The notes: generated by a model from the letters alone, not told the origin. A DNA stretch of 64,000 nucleotides from Mycolicibacterium aromaticivorans JS19b1 = JCM 16368 (GCF_000559085.1 NZ_JALN02000001.1:1178001-1242000), one strand, 5' to 3'; shown: positions 34,336 through 45,351, numbered from the stretch's first letter. Program-made: numbers and translations.

Positions 34336-35001
34336 TCAGACGGGGAGCTGCGCCAGCCAGTCCGAATCCTCGTCGACGGGTTGGTCATTGATCACGACGC
34401 GCGGGACTCCCGGGTCAGGGAATCGGTGCAGGGCATCGAGATTGTTGGCCGCGATCACGTGCGCGTCGAAGCCGATCGGCAGGCCGACTCGAATGAGATC
34501 CTGGGCCAACTGAGGCGCGCCGACCCGGTTGGCGATGTCGGCAAGCTGGTCGTTGCTCAGATCGGTGGGGCCACCCTCTTTGGGCTGGGTGTCCTTCGCA
34601 TAGATCGCCTCGATGAAGTGCCACGTAACGTCACTCGATCGCGATTGGTCGGCCACCACGTATGCGGCGTAGATCGCGCGGCTGTCGTATGCGCCACTGG
34701 CGGAGTACTTGTCGAGGAAGTCGACGAACCGGACGTTGACGCGCAGCGTGCCGTCCTCCACCCGCTTGCCGATCTTGTCGCCCTGGGCCCGCATGAATTT
34801 GCCGCTGAACGGGCACAGCGGGTCGACGTAGAGATCGATCTGCCCCAGCGCATCGGGGTCGCCAATCGACAGCGCATCGCCGGCCGGCGCCGCTACCGCC
34901 GCATGCGCGAGGCCGGTTGGTCCGCACATGATGAGTGCGACCAGCACGCCGAGGACCGCCGCGACGGCCTTGCAGGACTGGCTAGTAGATCTTGCGCGCA
35001 T
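34336..35001 (-). CDS. Secreted DsbA-like thioredoxin-fold protein
   Basis: 221 residues. Signal peptide (about 1-35, cleavage at HAA), then a DsbA-type thioredoxin fold with an inserted helical domain. The active-site segment is DPLCPFSGKF: a CxxS, not CxxC, site (Cys63, Ser66). The cis-Pro loop is PGVPRVVIND. CxxS proteins tend to act as isomerases, reductases or glutathione/mycothiol-dependent enzymes rather than strong oxidases. A decayed paralogue lies at 38.7-39.3 kb. Function in cell-envelope protein folding is inferred. Confidence 0.86.
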   Translation of the reverse strand: MRARSTSQSCKAVAAVLGVLVALIMCGPTGLAHAAVAAPAGDALSIGDPDALGQIDLYVDPLCPFSGKFMRAQGDKIGKRVEDGTLRVNVRFVDFLDKYSASGAYDSRAIYAAYVVADQSRSSDVTWHFIEAIYAKDTQPKEGGPTDLSNDQLADIANRVGAPQLAQDLIRVGLPIGFDAHVIAANNLDALHRFPDPGVPRVVINDQPVDEDSDWLAQLPV

Positions 35002-35134
35002 TTGGCCATCATGCCGTGCCGCTCTGTCACCAATCCTCGAAGGTCGTGACCCGAGGACTGGCCGACAGCTACCCGTTGCAGGCTAGCTATTATGCCTGCC
35101 GACATCAGTTGTCGTCGTGTCGAACGGATTCACC

Positions 35135-37060
35135 ATGACTGAACATGTAGAGCAACTGGAGTTCCAGGCCGAGGCCCGCCAGCTGCTGAATTTGATGGTC
35201 CACTCGGTCTACTCCAATAAGGACTCATTCCTGCGAGAGCTGATCTCGAACGCGTCGGACGCTCTGGACAAGCTTCGCCTCGAAGCATTCCGGAACAAGG
35301 ACCTCGACGTCGACACCTCCGACTTGCACATCGAGATCGACATCGACAAGGCCGCGCGGACGCTGACGATCCGCGACAACGGCATCGGGATGACCCGCAA
35401 CGAGGTGGTGGGCCTGATCGGCACCCTGGCGAAGTCCGGGACCGCCGAAGTGCGCCAGCAACTCAAGGATGCCCAGAATGCTGCCGCCTCGGAGGAACTG
35501 ATCGGTCAGTTCGGCATCGGCTTCTACTCGTCGTTCATGGTGGCTGACAAAGTCACGCTGCTGACCCGCAAGGCGGGCGAGAGCTCGGCGACCCGTTGGG
35601 AGTCCCGCGGCGAGGGAACCTACACCGTGGCCGGCGTCGACGACGCGCCGCAGGGCACCGCGGTCACCTTGCACCTCAAGCCGGAGGACACCGAGGACGA
35701 GCTGCACGACTACACCTCGGAATGGAAGATCCGGTCGCTTGTCAAGCAGTACTCCGACTTCATCTCCTGGCCCATCCGGATGCAGGTCGAGCGCCGCAGC
35801 CCGGCCACCGAGGACGGCCGCGAGGAACAGGTCACCATCGAGGCCGAGACAGTCAACTCGATGAAGGCCCTGTGGACGCGCCCCAAAGACGAAGTCTCCC
35901 AAGAGGAATACACCGAGTTCTACAAGCACATCGCGCACGCCTGGGACGACCCGCTGGAAGTCATCCCGATGAAGGCGGAAGGCACCTTCGAGTACCAGGC
36001 GCTGTTGTTCATCCCGTCGCATGCGCCGTTCGATCTGTTCCAGCAGGACGCGCGGGTGGGTGTACAGCTGTACGTCCGGCGGGTGTTCATCATGGCCGAT
36101 TGCGAGGAGTTGCTGCCGCCGTACCTGCGGTTCGTCAAGGGTGTCGTCGACGCGGCGGACATGTCGCTCAACGTTTCTCGCGAGATCCTGCAGCAGGATC
36201 GTCAGATCAAGGCGATCCGCCGACGGCTTACCAAGCGGGTGCTGTCGACGATTGCTGACATGCAGAAAGAGCGACCTGCGGACTACCGCACGTTCTGGGT
36301 GCAGTTCGGCCGGGTCCTCAAAGAGGGCCTGCTGTCCGACGCCGACAACAAGGACATGCTGTTGGCGGTGTCGTCGTTCGCCTCGACGCACAGCGACGAG
36401 GAACCCACCACGCTGGCGCAGTATGTCGAGCGCATGAAGGACGGTCAGGACCAGATCTTCTACGCCGCTGGCGAATCGCGCCAGCAACTGCTGAGTTCAC
36501 CGCATCTCGAGGCGTTCAAGGCCAACGGTTATGAGGTGCTGCTGCTCACCGATCCGGTCGATGAGGTCTGGGTGGACATGGTCCCCGAGTTCGACGGCAA
36601 GCGGCTGCAGTCGGTGGCCAAGGGCGAGGTGGACCTGTCCGCCGAGGAAGAAACCAGCGAGGCCGAGCGTTCCCAGTTGGAGCAGGAGTTCGCCGGTCTG
36701 CTCGAGTGGCTGAAGGAGACGTTGTCCGATCACGTCAAAGAGGTGCGGCTGTCGACCCGTCTGACAGAGTCGCCGGCGTGTCTGATCACCGACAGCTTCG
36801 GCATCACGCCGGCGCTCGCGCGCATGCTGGCGGCCTCTGGGCAGACGGTTCCTTCCGAAAAGCGCATCCTTGAACTCAATCCGGGCCATCCGTTGATCGC
36901 GGGCTTGCGTGACGCGTTTGCTAGCCGTGGGGGCGATCCCGGCCTGACCGAAACAGCAGAGTTGCTCTACGGGACAGCGCTTCTCGCCGAAGGCGGCACG
37001 CTGGATGATCCCGCGAAGTTTGCGGGGCTGCTGGCGGAGCGGCTGGCGCGGACGATCTAG
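35135..37060 (+). CDS. htpG: Hsp90-family chaperone HtpG
   Basis: 641 residues, full family length. GHKL ATPase N-domain: LRELISNASDALDKLR, DNGIGMT, IGQFGIGFYSSFMV; middle domain about 240-500 with RRVFIMADCEELLPPYLRF and SREILQQDR; C-terminal dimerisation domain to residue 641. ATG 35135 (MTEHVEQLEFQAEARQLL) matches the usual start of actinobacterial HtpG better than the GTG 18 bases upstream. ATP-dependent cytosolic chaperone of stress-labile proteins. Convergent with the next gene (stop codons one base apart). Confidence 0.97.
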   Translation: MTEHVEQLEFQAEARQLLNLMVHSVYSNKDSFLRELISNASDALDKLRLEAFRNKDLDVDTSDLHIEIDIDKAARTLTIRDNGIGMTRNEVVGLIGTLAKSGTAEVRQQLKDAQNAAASEELIGQFGIGFYSSFMVADKVTLLTRKAGESSATRWESRGEGTYTVAGVDDAPQGTAVTLHLKPEDTEDELHDYTSEWKIRSLVKQYSDFISWPIRMQVERRSPATEDGREEQVTIEAETVNSMKALWTRPKDEVSQEEYTEFYKHIAHAWDDPLEVIPMKAEGTFEYQALLFIPSHAPFDLFQQDARVGVQLYVRRVFIMADCEELLPPYLRFVKGVVDAADMSLNVSREILQQDRQIKAIRRRLTKRVLSTIADMQKERPADYRTFWVQFGRVLKEGLLSDADNKDMLLAVSSFASTHSDEEPTTLAQYVERMKDGQDQIFYAAGESRQQLLSSPHLEAFKANGYEVLLLTDPVDEVWVDMVPEFDGKRLQSVAKGEVDLSAEEETSEAERSQLEQEFAGLLEWLKETLSDHVKEVRLSTRLTESPACLITDSFGITPALARMLAASGQTVPSEKRILELNPGHPLIAGLRDAFASRGGDPGLTETAELLYGTALLAEGGTLDDPAKFAGLLAERLARTI

Positions 37061-37061
37061 A

Positions 37062-38276
37062 CTACGCCGCCGTGGCAGCTGCGCCGGGCTTCGGAATCTT
37101 ATCCAGTAACGTCGAGAGCCAGCCCAGCGCGCACCCGGCCAGGAGGAGCACCGCCAACATCACGGTTCCTGGAATCACATCGGGGACAAGCAGATTGAAT
37201 CCGAAGATGATCAGCAGACCGTACGTGATGGCGCTGACGATGACGATCCGCCACAGAAATCGTCTGCTCGACCCAGGCGGGAGTGCGCGTGCCCGGCGGG
37301 CTGCCCCGACGAGGTGCACCGAGCCGAATCCCGCGGTGAGCAGGTTGCTGACCCCGATGGCGGCGCCCAGCGCGCCGTCAATCAGGCCGGGAAGGATGCT
37401 GGCGACCATCGCGGCTGACGCCATCACCATCCCGAGAATCGCCAGCGGCCATGATGGCACGAAATCCCGAATGGGTGTGCTGCCCACCAGCATCACCTGC
37501 ATGGCAGTGATGAAGACGAACTCCACACTGGCCCGTGATCCCTCGTACGGCGCGATCCGCATGACGGCCAGGACCACCATGACGGCCATGAACACCATGG
37601 TGACCGCAAGCAACAGCATCAGTTGACTGCGCATGGACATCTTCATGCGGCCCAGTAGAAGATGGGAAGCTGAGTACGGTACGGCTCCCGGCACCGCCGG
37701 TCCGAGTCGCACCGCCAGACCGCCGAGCACGAGTTGACATATCCCGAGCAGGACAAGCTCCGGTACCAGCAGCCAATCAGGCCAGTGGAACACGATCTGT
37801 AGGCCGATCAGCAGACAGAGCACATGCATCAGTACGTAGGGGACGCGAAAGCTAATTGGTACCGCCGAGGCACTTCGACGCAGACGCACCAGGAACATTG
37901 GCAGCCGGATTAGGCCGAGGGCCAACAGCATTGCGGCGAGCACATAGCGCATGGCGCGGTGCAGGGTCCCGGGTGAAACGAAGGCTACCGACCCGAATAG
38001 GACCAGAGCCAAACCGATGACGAACAGCAGCCGGGACTCACCGAAGCTGCCCACCGGCGTCATACCGAGGAATCCGATCATGATGGCGAAGGCGATGACG
38101 AACATCGCGTTGGTCGCGCCGTTGTCGGATCGCAGTGAGCCGTTGAGGATCGGGATCAGCAGCACGCCGTAGATGAGGTTGAAGCAACCGAAGAGGATGA
38201 GGAACAAGGCGTTGACGGGCAGACCGCCGTCGGATTCAAAAGGGGCGTCGGTCCGACTCTGATCAGTGGCGGCCAA
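37062..38276 (-). CDS. Multi-pass membrane protein of unknown function
   Basis: 404 residues with about 11 hydrophobic helices and no soluble domain of note; the N-terminus is acidic (TDQSRTDAPFESDGG). I recognise no transporter signature. The hydrophobic segments are typical of an integral membrane protein and the codon use is like the neighbours, so it is real. The start (ATG 38276) follows an intergenic region without recognised features. Convergent with htpG. Confidence 0.75.
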   Translation of the reverse strand: MAATDQSRTDAPFESDGGLPVNALFLILFGCFNLIYGVLLIPILNGSLRSDNGATNAMFVIAFAIMIGFLGMTPVGSFGESRLLFVIGLALVLFGSVAFVSPGTLHRAMRYVLAAMLLALGLIRLPMFLVRLRRSASAVPISFRVPYVLMHVLCLLIGLQIVFHWPDWLLVPELVLLGICQLVLGGLAVRLGPAVPGAVPYSASHLLLGRMKMSMRSQLMLLLAVTMVFMAVMVVLAVMRIAPYEGSRASVEFVFITAMQVMLVGSTPIRDFVPSWPLAILGMVMASAAMVASILPGLIDGALGAAIGVSNLLTAGFGSVHLVGAARRARALPPGSSRRFLWRIVIVSAITYGLLIIFGFNLLVPDVIPGTVMLAVLLLAGCALGWLSTLLDKIPKPGAAATAA

Positions 38277-38663
38277 TGTGGTCTCCCGGCTTCTGCGGTT
38301 CCTCGTTTGGTGCGAGTGGTAACGCTACCTAGCCTCCATTTAGTCGCCACCGGGCGCGAGAGAATGTGATGGCTGGAATCGCGTGGGGCATACCGCACCG
38401 ATACGGTCGATCGAGGTGTCTGACGATGCGCCCAGGCAACGAGCGATGCCGAGTACGAGTCGTGAATCGCCCTGGTTTCCTGGCTCGCGGGCCGGCCGGG
38501 AGGTCGGCCTATCGCAGGGTTGGACCTTGCGTTTACGCAGGCAGCATTTCAGCCAGCCCCCAGAGCATGAGTCTGATCCTGGTCGTGCCCGACGGCCACC
38601 GCACACCGTTCGAGCTGCTCGAGGTGGCCAAAGTGTTATTGGGGTTGACGGGCCAGGCGAGTC
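38277..38663. other. Gene-poor region with copy B of duplicated flank
   Basis: 387 bases between the membrane protein start and the pseudogene. Its last 75 bases (38588-38663) resemble 34255-34335, the flank of the intact DsbA-like gene. A plus-strand reading frame beginning at 38569 (MSLILVVPDGHRTPFELLEV) looks protein-like for about 30 codons and may be the remnant of another gene in the duplicated segment. Nothing else is recognised. Confidence 0.5.
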
Positions 38664-39350
38664 TCAGGCGGATAGCTGGGTCTGCCAGTTCGAGTCCTCG
38701 TCGACCGGGCCGGTCGTTGATGATGACCAGCGGAACTCCGGGCTTGGGAAATTGGTGCAGGACAACAAGACTGTTGGCCGCGATGAGATGCCAGTCGAAT
38801 CCGATCGGTAGGCCGATCCGGCTGAGATCTTAGGCCAGTTAGGGCCCACCGACCATATTCGCTACGTCGGCAAGCTGGTCATTGCTCAGGGCCGTTGCCC
38901 CGCCTTCCTTGGGCTGAAGCTCTTTCGAATAGATCGCCTCGATGGAGCGCCGCGTGACGTCACTCGATCGCGATTGATCGGCGACCACGTAGGTCGCGTA
39001 GATCGTCGGCTGTCGTCCGTGCCACTGGCGGAGTGCTTGTCGCGAAAGTTCACGAACCGCACTTTGATGCGCCGTGTTCCAGCATCTATGCGTTTGCCGA
39101 TCTCGTCGCCGTAAGACCGCACCATCTTTCCGCTGTACGGGCACAGCGCATCCACGCAGAGATCGATCTGCCCCAGAGCGTCGGGATCGCCTATCGGAAG
39201 CGCATCGCCAGCTGGTGCCGCCACGGCCGCGTGTGCGACCCGCCGGTCGGTCCGAAGATGAATAACACTGCCAGCAGGGCCGGACCGCACCGACAGCTCG
39301 TAGCGCGCGGTTTGTTGATCATATGCGCTCATGGCCCCATCATTCGTTCG
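38664..39350 (-). pseudogene. Decayed duplicate of the DsbA-like gene
   Basis: Reading on the minus strand gives AVAAPAGDALPIGDPDALG and VDALCPYSGKM, then YVVADQSRSSDV, GATALSNDQLADVAN, VPLVIINDRP and PVDEDSNWQTQLSA, clearly related to the gene at 34336-35001. It needs a frame change near 39007 (one base lost relative to the intact copy) and another near 38710 (one base gained), and has in-frame TAA codons at 38839-38841 and 38830-38832. The signal peptide region is degenerate. It encodes no functional protein as it stands. Confidence 0.85.
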
Positions 39351-39385
39351 GCCGGGGCCGCCGTGGGTCGGGCTCAGATCCACAT

Positions 39386-39423
39386 GAAAATGGCCCTCAG
39401 AGAGGTCTCTGAGGGCCATTTTC
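39386..39423. terminator. Strong hairpin terminator downstream of tRNA
   Basis: GAAAATGGCCCTCAGAGA (39386-39403) and its perfect complement (39406-39423) form an 18-bp stem over a two-base centre (loop effectively AGGT). Read on the minus strand, it begins two bases after the tRNA 3' end and finishes in TTTTC, so it terminates the tRNA transcript. A-rich and T-rich ends on both strands make it potentially bidirectional. Confidence 0.9.
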
Positions 39424-39425
39424 GC

Positions 39426-39502
39426 TGGTAGCGGGGACAGGATTCGAACCTGCGACCTCTGGGTTATGAGCCCAGCGAGCTACCGAGCTGCTCCACCCCG
39501 CG
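39426..39502 (-). tRNA. Initiator tRNA-fMet (CAU)
   Basis: 77 nt on the minus strand with CCA encoded. It has anticodon CAT in CTCATAA, three consecutive G-C pairs at the anticodon-stem base (TGGGCTCATAACCCA), TTCGAATCC in the T-loop, and an unpaired C1-T72 at the acceptor end. The last and the three G-C pairs are the marks of an initiator tRNA. Followed by the terminator at 39386-39423. Confidence 0.97.
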
Positions 39503-39675
39503 TCGGTGAACGCAACGTTACCCAACGTCGACAGTGCTTCCAAATCGGGTGCTCAGAGGCACATTCGTTGCCCTCGGAACGATGTCGGGGAACGCTGAGC
39601 CCGTCGTCACGAGTTCGTCACACGCCCCCCGTATTCACTTGCGTCTCAGACCAGAACTCGACACCCTCGTTGGAG

Positions 39676-40305
39676 ATGAAACGAAAACACGCCCGCTGCG
39701 TCGCCGCGGCCGCGATGGTCGCCGCGGTCGCCCTCGGTACGACAGCCTGTGACCACGAATCCGGCCTGGACACAAGCAAACCCGCCGCGTCGGTGCCCGC
39801 TTTGCCGGGTGTCACCACGACCACGAGCACCAAGCCCAAGGCCGCCGCGGTCGACTACACCCGCCTGCTGCTGCAGGCCGGCGACATCTCCGCCACCGGC
39901 GACGCCTACGTCGACCAGCCGCCGACCCCCAACCCCGACAGCCGCCCCGGCGCCGAGGTGCTGTTCGTCAACGAGGAGCAGACCAAGGCCGTCAGCATCC
40001 TGCTCGTCGCGCTCGACAACCCCGCCTCGGGACCGTCGGCCCTCGCCGAGGCCCAGGCCAGCCTGCAGAAGGCCGTCACCCCCGGCCCGCCGCAGCCCTC
40101 GATCGTCGGCACCGGTGGCACCGTGGTCGCCGGGAACTCCCCCGACGGCAAGAAGTCGGTGAGCGTCCTGCTCTTCACTGAGGGCTCCACCCTGGCCCGC
40201 ATCGAGTTCGACGGCCTGCCCGGCCAGCCCGCCGCGGCCGACTTCGTCACCAACGTCGGCCAGAAGCAGGCCATCGCCCTGCGCGTCGGTCTGCCCACGC
40301 CCTAA
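39676..40305 (+). CDS. Putative lipoprotein of unknown function
   Basis: 209 residues. Basic N-terminus, hydrophobic core and lipobox ALGTTAC (acylated Cys25), then a Thr/Ser/Lys/Pro linker (about 40-57) and a globular domain (about 60-205) with few Cys. No family is recognised. ATG 39676 gives a clean lipoprotein signal; upstream in-frame starts would only lengthen a non-signal tail. Its stop overlaps the convergent RNase Z gene by a few bases. Confidence 0.78.
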   Translation: MKRKHARCVAAAAMVAAVALGTTACDHESGLDTSKPAASVPALPGVTTTTSTKPKAAAVDYTRLLLQAGDISATGDAYVDQPPTPNPDSRPGAEVLFVNEEQTKAVSILLVALDNPASGPSALAEAQASLQKAVTPGPPQPSIVGTGGTVVAGNSPDGKKSVSVLLFTEGSTLARIEFDGLPGQPAAADFVTNVGQKQAIALRVGLPTP

Positions 40306-41213
40306 CGGCGCGCAGGCACCGGCACGCGCATCAGATCCTCCGCCACCACCAGTTCGCCGGAGAACACCGCGCCGGCCTCCTCGGCGTACCGCGCAGCGGC
40401 GTCGACGTAGCGCTGTGAGAAGTGCGTCAGCACCAGTGTGCGCGCCCCACACTCCGATGCCACCGAGGCCGCCTGCCGCGCCGTCAGGTGCCCGTACCGG
40501 TGCGCCAGATCCTCGTCCTCAGTCAGGAACGTCGCCTCGATCACCAACATGTCGGCGCCGTCGGCCAACGCGTACACCCCGTCGCAGAGGCGGGTGTCCA
40601 TCACGAACGCGAACCGCTGCCCTGGTCGCGACTCACTGACGTCGGCGACATCGACCACCCGGTCCCCCACCCGCAGCGTTCCGGCGCGTTCCAACTCACC
40701 CACCGACGGCCCGCTGATCCCGAAGCGGGACAACAACTCCGGGATGAACCGCCGACCGTCCGGCTCGACCAGCCGGTAGCCGAACACGTCGGTCGAATGC
40801 TCCAGCGCAGCAGCTTCGAGCACGCCGAACGGGCCCATCGCAACAACTCCGTCGGCCGACACCGGCTGCTCGCGCACCTCCACACGGTCGTAGAACACCG
40901 AGGCATGCCGCAACCGGTCGAAGTATTCGCGGCCCGATGCCGGAAAGTGCGCAACCAGAGGGTGATCCACCTGATCGAGTGACGCCCTCTGGATGATGCC
41001 GGGCACACCAAGACAGTGGTCGCCGTGGAAATGCGTGAGGCACAACCGGTTCACCGCACTGACGGGCACACCGGCCAGCATCATCTGGCGCTGGGTGCCC
41101 TCGCCGGGATCGAAGAGGATGCCCTCGTCGTCCCAGCGCAGCAGGTAACCGTTGTGGTTGCGGTAGCGCGTCGGCACCTGACTGGCGGTGCCGAGCGCTA
41201 CCAACTCACGCAT
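40302..41213 (-). CDS. rnz: Ribonuclease Z, metallo-beta-lactamase fold
   Basis: 303 residues. The metal-binding HxHxDH motif is in [15 protein letters not shown]; further ligands are an Asp ([10 protein letters not shown]), a His ([11 protein letters not shown]) and the late His of [29 protein letters not shown] at the N-terminus matches the usual RNase Z start. It removes 3' trailers of tRNA precursors. A family relative without tRNA activity cannot be excluded, but the length and motif order fit tRNase Z. Confidence 0.9.
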   Translation of the reverse strand: MRELVALGTASQVPTRYRNHNGYLLRWDDEGILFDPGEGTQRQMMLAGVPVSAVNRLCLTHFHGDHCLGVPGIIQRASLDQVDHPLVAHFPASGREYFDRLRHASVFYDRVEVREQPVSADGVVAMGPFGVLEAAALEHSTDVFGYRLVEPDGRRFIPELLSRFGISGPSVGELERAGTLRVGDRVVDVADVSESRPGQRFAFVMDTRLCDGVYALADGADMLVIEATFLTEDEDLAHRYGHLTARQAASVASECGARTLVLTHFSQRYVDAAARYAEEAGAVFSGELVVAEDLMRVPVPARR

Positions 41214-41225
41214 ACCGCACCGTCG

Positions 41226-44225
41226 CTACTTGGCCGCCTCGTACTTCTTCATCGCATCGTCGAGGCGTTGCAACGCATCACCGTAATCGGCGAAGTTGCC
41301 GTTCTTTTGGGCTTCCTGCACCGCGCCCAGCGCCGTCTCGACGTCGTTCAGCGCCGCGGACTTGGACGGTGACAAGGTCGTCGGGACACCCGGCGTTGCC
41401 GGTACCCCCGCCACCGGCGTCGGCACCTCAGGCGCGCTGCCCGGCGCCGGTGCTGGAGCAGCAGGCGGGCGGGAGCCCGGTGGCTGACCGCCCGGTGGAC
41501 TGGCCGGGGCCGGACCTGTCGCTGTCGCGCCCGCGCCGGCACCGAAGATCCCGTCCAGCGCGGTACTGACCGTCGGGCCGTAGCCGACCTTGTCGTTGTA
41601 CATCATCGCCACCCGGATCAAGCGCGGATACGACGACGCGGCATCACTGGTGCCCGGCGAGGCATACACCGGCGACACGTAGATCAGGCCGCCCTGCCCG
41701 ACCGGCAGGGTCAGCAGATTGCCCCACCGTATTCGGTTCTGATTGTCGCGGCCGATCACGCCGAGGTCCTGGCTGACCGCCGTATCGGTACTGATCGCGT
41801 TGAACGCCAGCTTTGGACCGTTGACCTGACCCGGAATGGTCAGCACCGTGATGCGGCCGTACGTGTCGGGGTCGGAACTGGCGCTGATGTAGGCGGCCAG
41901 GAAGTCCCGCCGGAACCGGTTCATCGCGCTGGTCAACTGGAACGATGCCGTATCGGTATTGCGAGCAAGGTCTTTGGCGACGATGTAGTACGGCGGCTGG
42001 TAGCTGCTGGCGGTCGGGTTGGGGTCCAGCGGCACGTCCCAGAAATCCGAGGTGGAGAAGAACGTCACCGGGTCGTCGACGTGGTACTTGGCCAGCAGCA
42101 TGCGCTGAACCTTGAACAGGTCCTCCGGATAGCGAAGGTGCGCAGCCAGATCCGGTGATATGTCGCTCTTCGGTTTCACCGTGCCCGGGAAAACCGCCAT
42201 CCACGCCTTCAGCACCGGGTCGCTCTCGTCCTGGGCGTAAAGCGTCACGGTGCCGTCGTAGGCGTCGACGGTGGCCTTGACCGAGTTGCGGATGTAGGAC
42301 ACCTGCTTGTCCGGGGCCAACCGGTTGACGGCCACCTCGTTGGAGTCGGCGGTGGCCGACGACAGGGAGGTCAACTCCGAGTACGGGTAGTTGTCCAAGG
42401 TGGTGTAGCCGTCGATGACCCACACCATCCTCTTGTTGACGATAGCCGGGTAGACCGTGCTGTCGGTGGTCAGCCACGGCGCCACCGCTTCCACCCGCTG
42501 CGCGGGGTCGCGGTTGAACAGGATCTTGCTGTTGTTGCCAATCACGTTGGAGAACAGGAAGTTCCGCTCGGCGAACTTGGCGGCGAACACGCTGCGCGCC
42601 AGCCAGTTGCCGATCGGCACACCGCCGGCGCCGGTGTAGGTGTAGTTCTTGGTCTCGGTGTTCGTCTCGTAGTCGTACTCGCGGTCGGCGCCGTTCTTGC
42701 CGACGATCGCGTAGTCGGCGGAGGTATTGGAGATGACCGGACCGAAGTACACCCGCGGCTGATCCAGCGGGGCCGGGCCGGGCGAGACGACGTTGCCGTT
42801 GGCCCCGACCACGCTGGCGAGGAACTCCGGATAACCGCCATTCTGGTTGGGGTCGTTGGCGATTCCGCGCACGGTGTTGGCCGGCGAGGCGATGAACCCA
42901 TTGCCGTGGGTGTAGACGGTGTGCCGGTTGATCCAGTCCCGCTGGTTGTCCTGCAACCGGTCCGGATTGAGTTCCCGGGCGGCCACGACATAGTCGCGCA
43001 GCTGTCCATCAGGACCCTGATAGCGGTCGATCGAGAGCTGGTCGGGGAAGTAGTAGAAGTTCTTGCCCTGCTGGAACTGGGTGAACGCCGGGCTGATGAT
43101 CGTGGGATCCAGCACCCGGATGTTGGAGGTGGTCGCCCGGTCGGAGGCCACCTGCTGCGCGGTGGTCGGCGCGGTGCCGCTGTAATCCCGGTACGTCACA
43201 TGGTCGCTGGTCAGCCCATACGCCTGCCGGGTCGCGGCGATGCTGCGACTGATGTATTCGCTTTCCTTCTGCGCGGCATTGGGTTTGACGCTGATCTGCT
43301 CGACGACCAGCGGCCAGCCCGCCCCGACGATCAGCGAGCTCAGCAGCAACAGCACCAAGCCGATCGCGGGGATTCGCAGATCGCGCAGCACAAGGGCGGA
43401 GAACACCGCGGCCGCGCAAATCAGCGCGATGGCCAGCAGGATCAGCTTGGCGGGCAGCACGGCGTTGATGTCGGTGTAACCGGCGCCGGTGAACGGCTTA
43501 CCGCCGCGGGTGTGGCTGAGCAGTTCGTAGCGGTCCAACCAGTAGGCGAAAGCCTTGAGCAACACCAGCGTCCCGATCAGGGCCACCAGCTGGATGCGGG
43601 CGGGGCGGCTCAGGACGCCGCTGCGGCCGGCCAACCGGATCCCGCCGAAGATGTAGTGACCGATCAGGTTGGCCAGGAACGCCAGGAACAGCGCGACGAA
43701 CAGGTAAGACAGCACCAGCCGGTAGAACGGCAGATCGAACGCATAGAACCCGAGGTCCTTGCCGAACTGCGGGTCGGTGATTCCGAAGTCACCGCCGTGC
43801 AGGAACAACTGCACCCGGGCCCAATAGCTCTGCGCCACCGCCCCGGACAGCACACCGATGACAACGGGAATCCCGAAGCCGAACAGCCGAAGCCGGGCCA
43901 TCACCGCGGTCCGGTAGCGCGCCACCGGATCGTTCGGCCCGACCGTCGGCACGAACACCGGCCGGGTGCGGTAGGCCAACGCCAATCCGGCGAATACGAT
44001 CGCGCCCACCGCCAGGGCGACCACCAGGAACACCACGACGCGGGTGACCAGCACAGTGGTGAACACCGAGCGGTAGCCCAGCTCGCCGAACCACAACCAG
44101 TCCACATAGGTGTCGACCAATCGTGGACCCACCAGCAACAGCACGACGACCGTGAGCGCAATACCGATCAGAATCCGGCTGCGCCGAGTCAGCTTCGGCA
44201 TCCTGGCGCCGGGCCGCATACTCAC
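41226..44225 (-). CDS. UPF0182 family membrane protein
   Basis: 999 residues, with the family layout: about seven N-terminal membrane helices (to residue 290), a large external domain (about 300-880) and a low-complexity Pro/Ala/Gly tail followed by a short C-terminal helix. Signature parts include [21 protein letters not shown] and [18 protein letters not shown]. In M. tuberculosis the orthologue by position is Rv3193c. Function unknown; a structural or transport role at the membrane is only a guess. Directly precedes the PDZ/Lon-like protease gene in the same direction. Confidence 0.93.
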   Translation of the reverse strand: MSMRPGARMPKLTRRSRILIGIALTVVVLLLVGPRLVDTYVDWLWFGELGYRSVFTTVLVTRVVVFLVVALAVGAIVFAGLALAYRTRPVFVPTVGPNDPVARYRTAVMARLRLFGFGIPVVIGVLSGAVAQSYWARVQLFLHGGDFGITDPQFGKDLGFYAFDLPFYRLVLSYLFVALFLAFLANLIGHYIFGGIRLAGRSGVLSRPARIQLVALIGTLVLLKAFAYWLDRYELLSHTRGGKPFTGAGYTDINAVLPAKLILLAIALICAAAVFSALVLRDLRIPAIGLVLLLLSSLIVGAGWPLVVEQISVKPNAAQKESEYISRSIAATRQAYGLTSDHVTYRDYSGTAPTTAQQVASDRATTSNIRVLDPTIISPAFTQFQQGKNFYYFPDQLSIDRYQGPDGQLRDYVVAARELNPDRLQDNQRDWINRHTVYTHGNGFIASPANTVRGIANDPNQNGGYPEFLASVVGANGNVVSPGPAPLDQPRVYFGPVISNTSADYAIVGKNGADREYDYETNTETKNYTYTGAGGVPIGNWLARSVFAAKFAERNFLFSNVIGNNSKILFNRDPAQRVEAVAPWLTTDSTVYPAIVNKRMVWVIDGYTTLDNYPYSELTSLSSATADSNEVAVNRLAPDKQVSYIRNSVKATVDAYDGTVTLYAQDESDPVLKAWMAVFPGTVKPKSDISPDLAAHLRYPEDLFKVQRMLLAKYHVDDPVTFFSTSDFWDVPLDPNPTASSYQPPYYIVAKDLARNTDTASFQLTSAMNRFRRDFLAAYISASSDPDTYGRITVLTIPGQVNGPKLAFNAISTDTAVSQDLGVIGRDNQNRIRWGNLLTLPVGQGGLIYVSPVYASPGTSDAASSYPRLIRVAMMYNDKVGYGPTVSTALDGIFGAGAGATATGPAPASPPGGQPPGSRPPAAPAPAPGSAPEVPTPVAGVPATPGVPTTLSPSKSAALNDVETALGAVQEAQKNGNFADYGDALQRLDDAMKKYEAAK

Positions 44226-44328
44226 CTGTCAGGCTCCTGAGTCTTGTCGGGCGGCCGCGCCGCGCCGAGGCAGCAGTACGGCCACAACTCTACGCATCGC
44301 AAGAACGATGCGGTCCTGGAGCAATGAG

Positions 44329-45351
44329 CTAGCAGCTGGGCGGACGCCCACCGGAGGTCAACGTGTGCAGCGAATCGACCGCGCTGCTCAACGTGTCGAC
44401 CTTCACCAATTCCATCCCGTCGTCATGCATGGACTTGGCCTCATCGCAGTTCTCGGCGGGCACCAGGAACACGCTCGCGCCGGCTTCCTGAGCAGCCAGC
44501 ATCTTGTGGGTGATGCCGCCGATCGGGCCCACCTTGCCGTCTGCGCTGATCGTTCCGGTGCCGGCGATGAACTTCGATCCGTTCAGGTCGCCGGTGGTCA
44601 GCTTGTCGATGACGGCGAGGCTGAACATCAATCCGGCGGACGGGCCGCCGATGTTGGCCAGGTTGAAATCGATCTTGAACGGCGCCCACGGCGCGTCGAG
44701 CACCGCCACCCCGAGATAGCCGTAGTCGCGATCTTGGTTGTGGCCCAAGGTGATTCGCGCGACGCCCGGCGGCCCGTTCTTGCGGCGGTAGTCGATCGCG
44801 ATTTCCTGGCCGGGCTTGGTGGCCTTCAGCAGCGCGGTGAACTCGGCGATGTTCGCTACCGGCTTACCGTCGACGCTGTCGATCGCGTCGCCGTCCTGCA
44901 GCTTGCCTGCCGACGGCCCTGGATCGTTGACCTTCTCCACCCGCACCGCCGAGGGGTATTTCAGGTATCCCAGCGCCGCGTACTCCGCGCTGTCCTCGGA
45001 CCGCTTGAAGTCGGCGTCCTGGTCCTTCTCGACGTCTTCGCGCGACTTGTCCGGCGGGAACACCAGGTCCCGCGGAACCAGCTGCTCGCGACCCGACACC
45101 CACAAGGTCAGCGCCTGCCCCAGTGTCAGGCCGTCGCGCTGGGCGACGGTGGTCATGTTCAGGTGCCCCGAGGTGGGATGGGTTTCGGTGCCGTCGATGG
45201 CCACCACCTGCTTGCCGTCGACTTCACCGAGCGTGTTGAACGTCGGGCCCGGGCCCAGCGACACATAGGGCACCGTCACGACCGCCAGCAGCACGCCGAA
45301 GACGACGATCGGCACGAGCGCCGTCAGCAGCGTCAGAATCCGCCTGTTCAC
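44329..45351 (-). CDS. PDZ-containing secreted Lon-like serine protease (YlbL-type)
   Basis: 340 residues. N-terminal membrane anchor (about 5-24), a PDZ domain (about 105-185, VEKVNDPGPSAGKLQDGD) and a C-terminal Lon S16-type domain with catalytic Ser in IGGPSAGLMFSL and Lys in GGITHKMLAAQ. GTG 45351 (MNRRILTLLTALVP) is the start expected from the family; more upstream starts would add a non-homologous tail. Position corresponds to Rv3194c. It cleaves membrane or secreted substrates; natural targets are not deducible. Confidence 0.9.
   Translation of the reverse strand: MNRRILTLLTALVPIVVFGVLLAVVTVPYVSLGPGPTFNTLGEVDGKQVVAIDGTETHPTSGHLNMTTVAQRDGLTLGQALTLWVSGREQLVPRDLVFPPDKSREDVEKDQDADFKRSEDSAEYAALGYLKYPSAVRVEKVNDPGPSAGKLQDGDAIDSVDGKPVANIAEFTALLKATKPGQEIAIDYRRKNGPPGVARITLGHNQDRDYGYLGVAVLDAPWAPFKIDFNLANIGGPSAGLMFSLAVIDKLTTGDLNGSKFIAGTGTISADGKVGPIGGITHKMLAAQEAGASVFLVPAENCDEAKSMHDDGMELVKVDTLSSAVDSLHTLTSGGRPPSC

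Noticed and set aside
38569..38833. Plus-strand gene starting MSLILVVPDGHRTPFELL
   Set aside because: Only about 30 codons look protein-like and the frame then runs antisense to the pseudogene; kept only as a possible gene remnant.
39386..39423. Attachment site next to the tRNA
   Set aside because: The hairpin is a terminator; no integrase and no second copy of the tRNA 3' end were found in the window.
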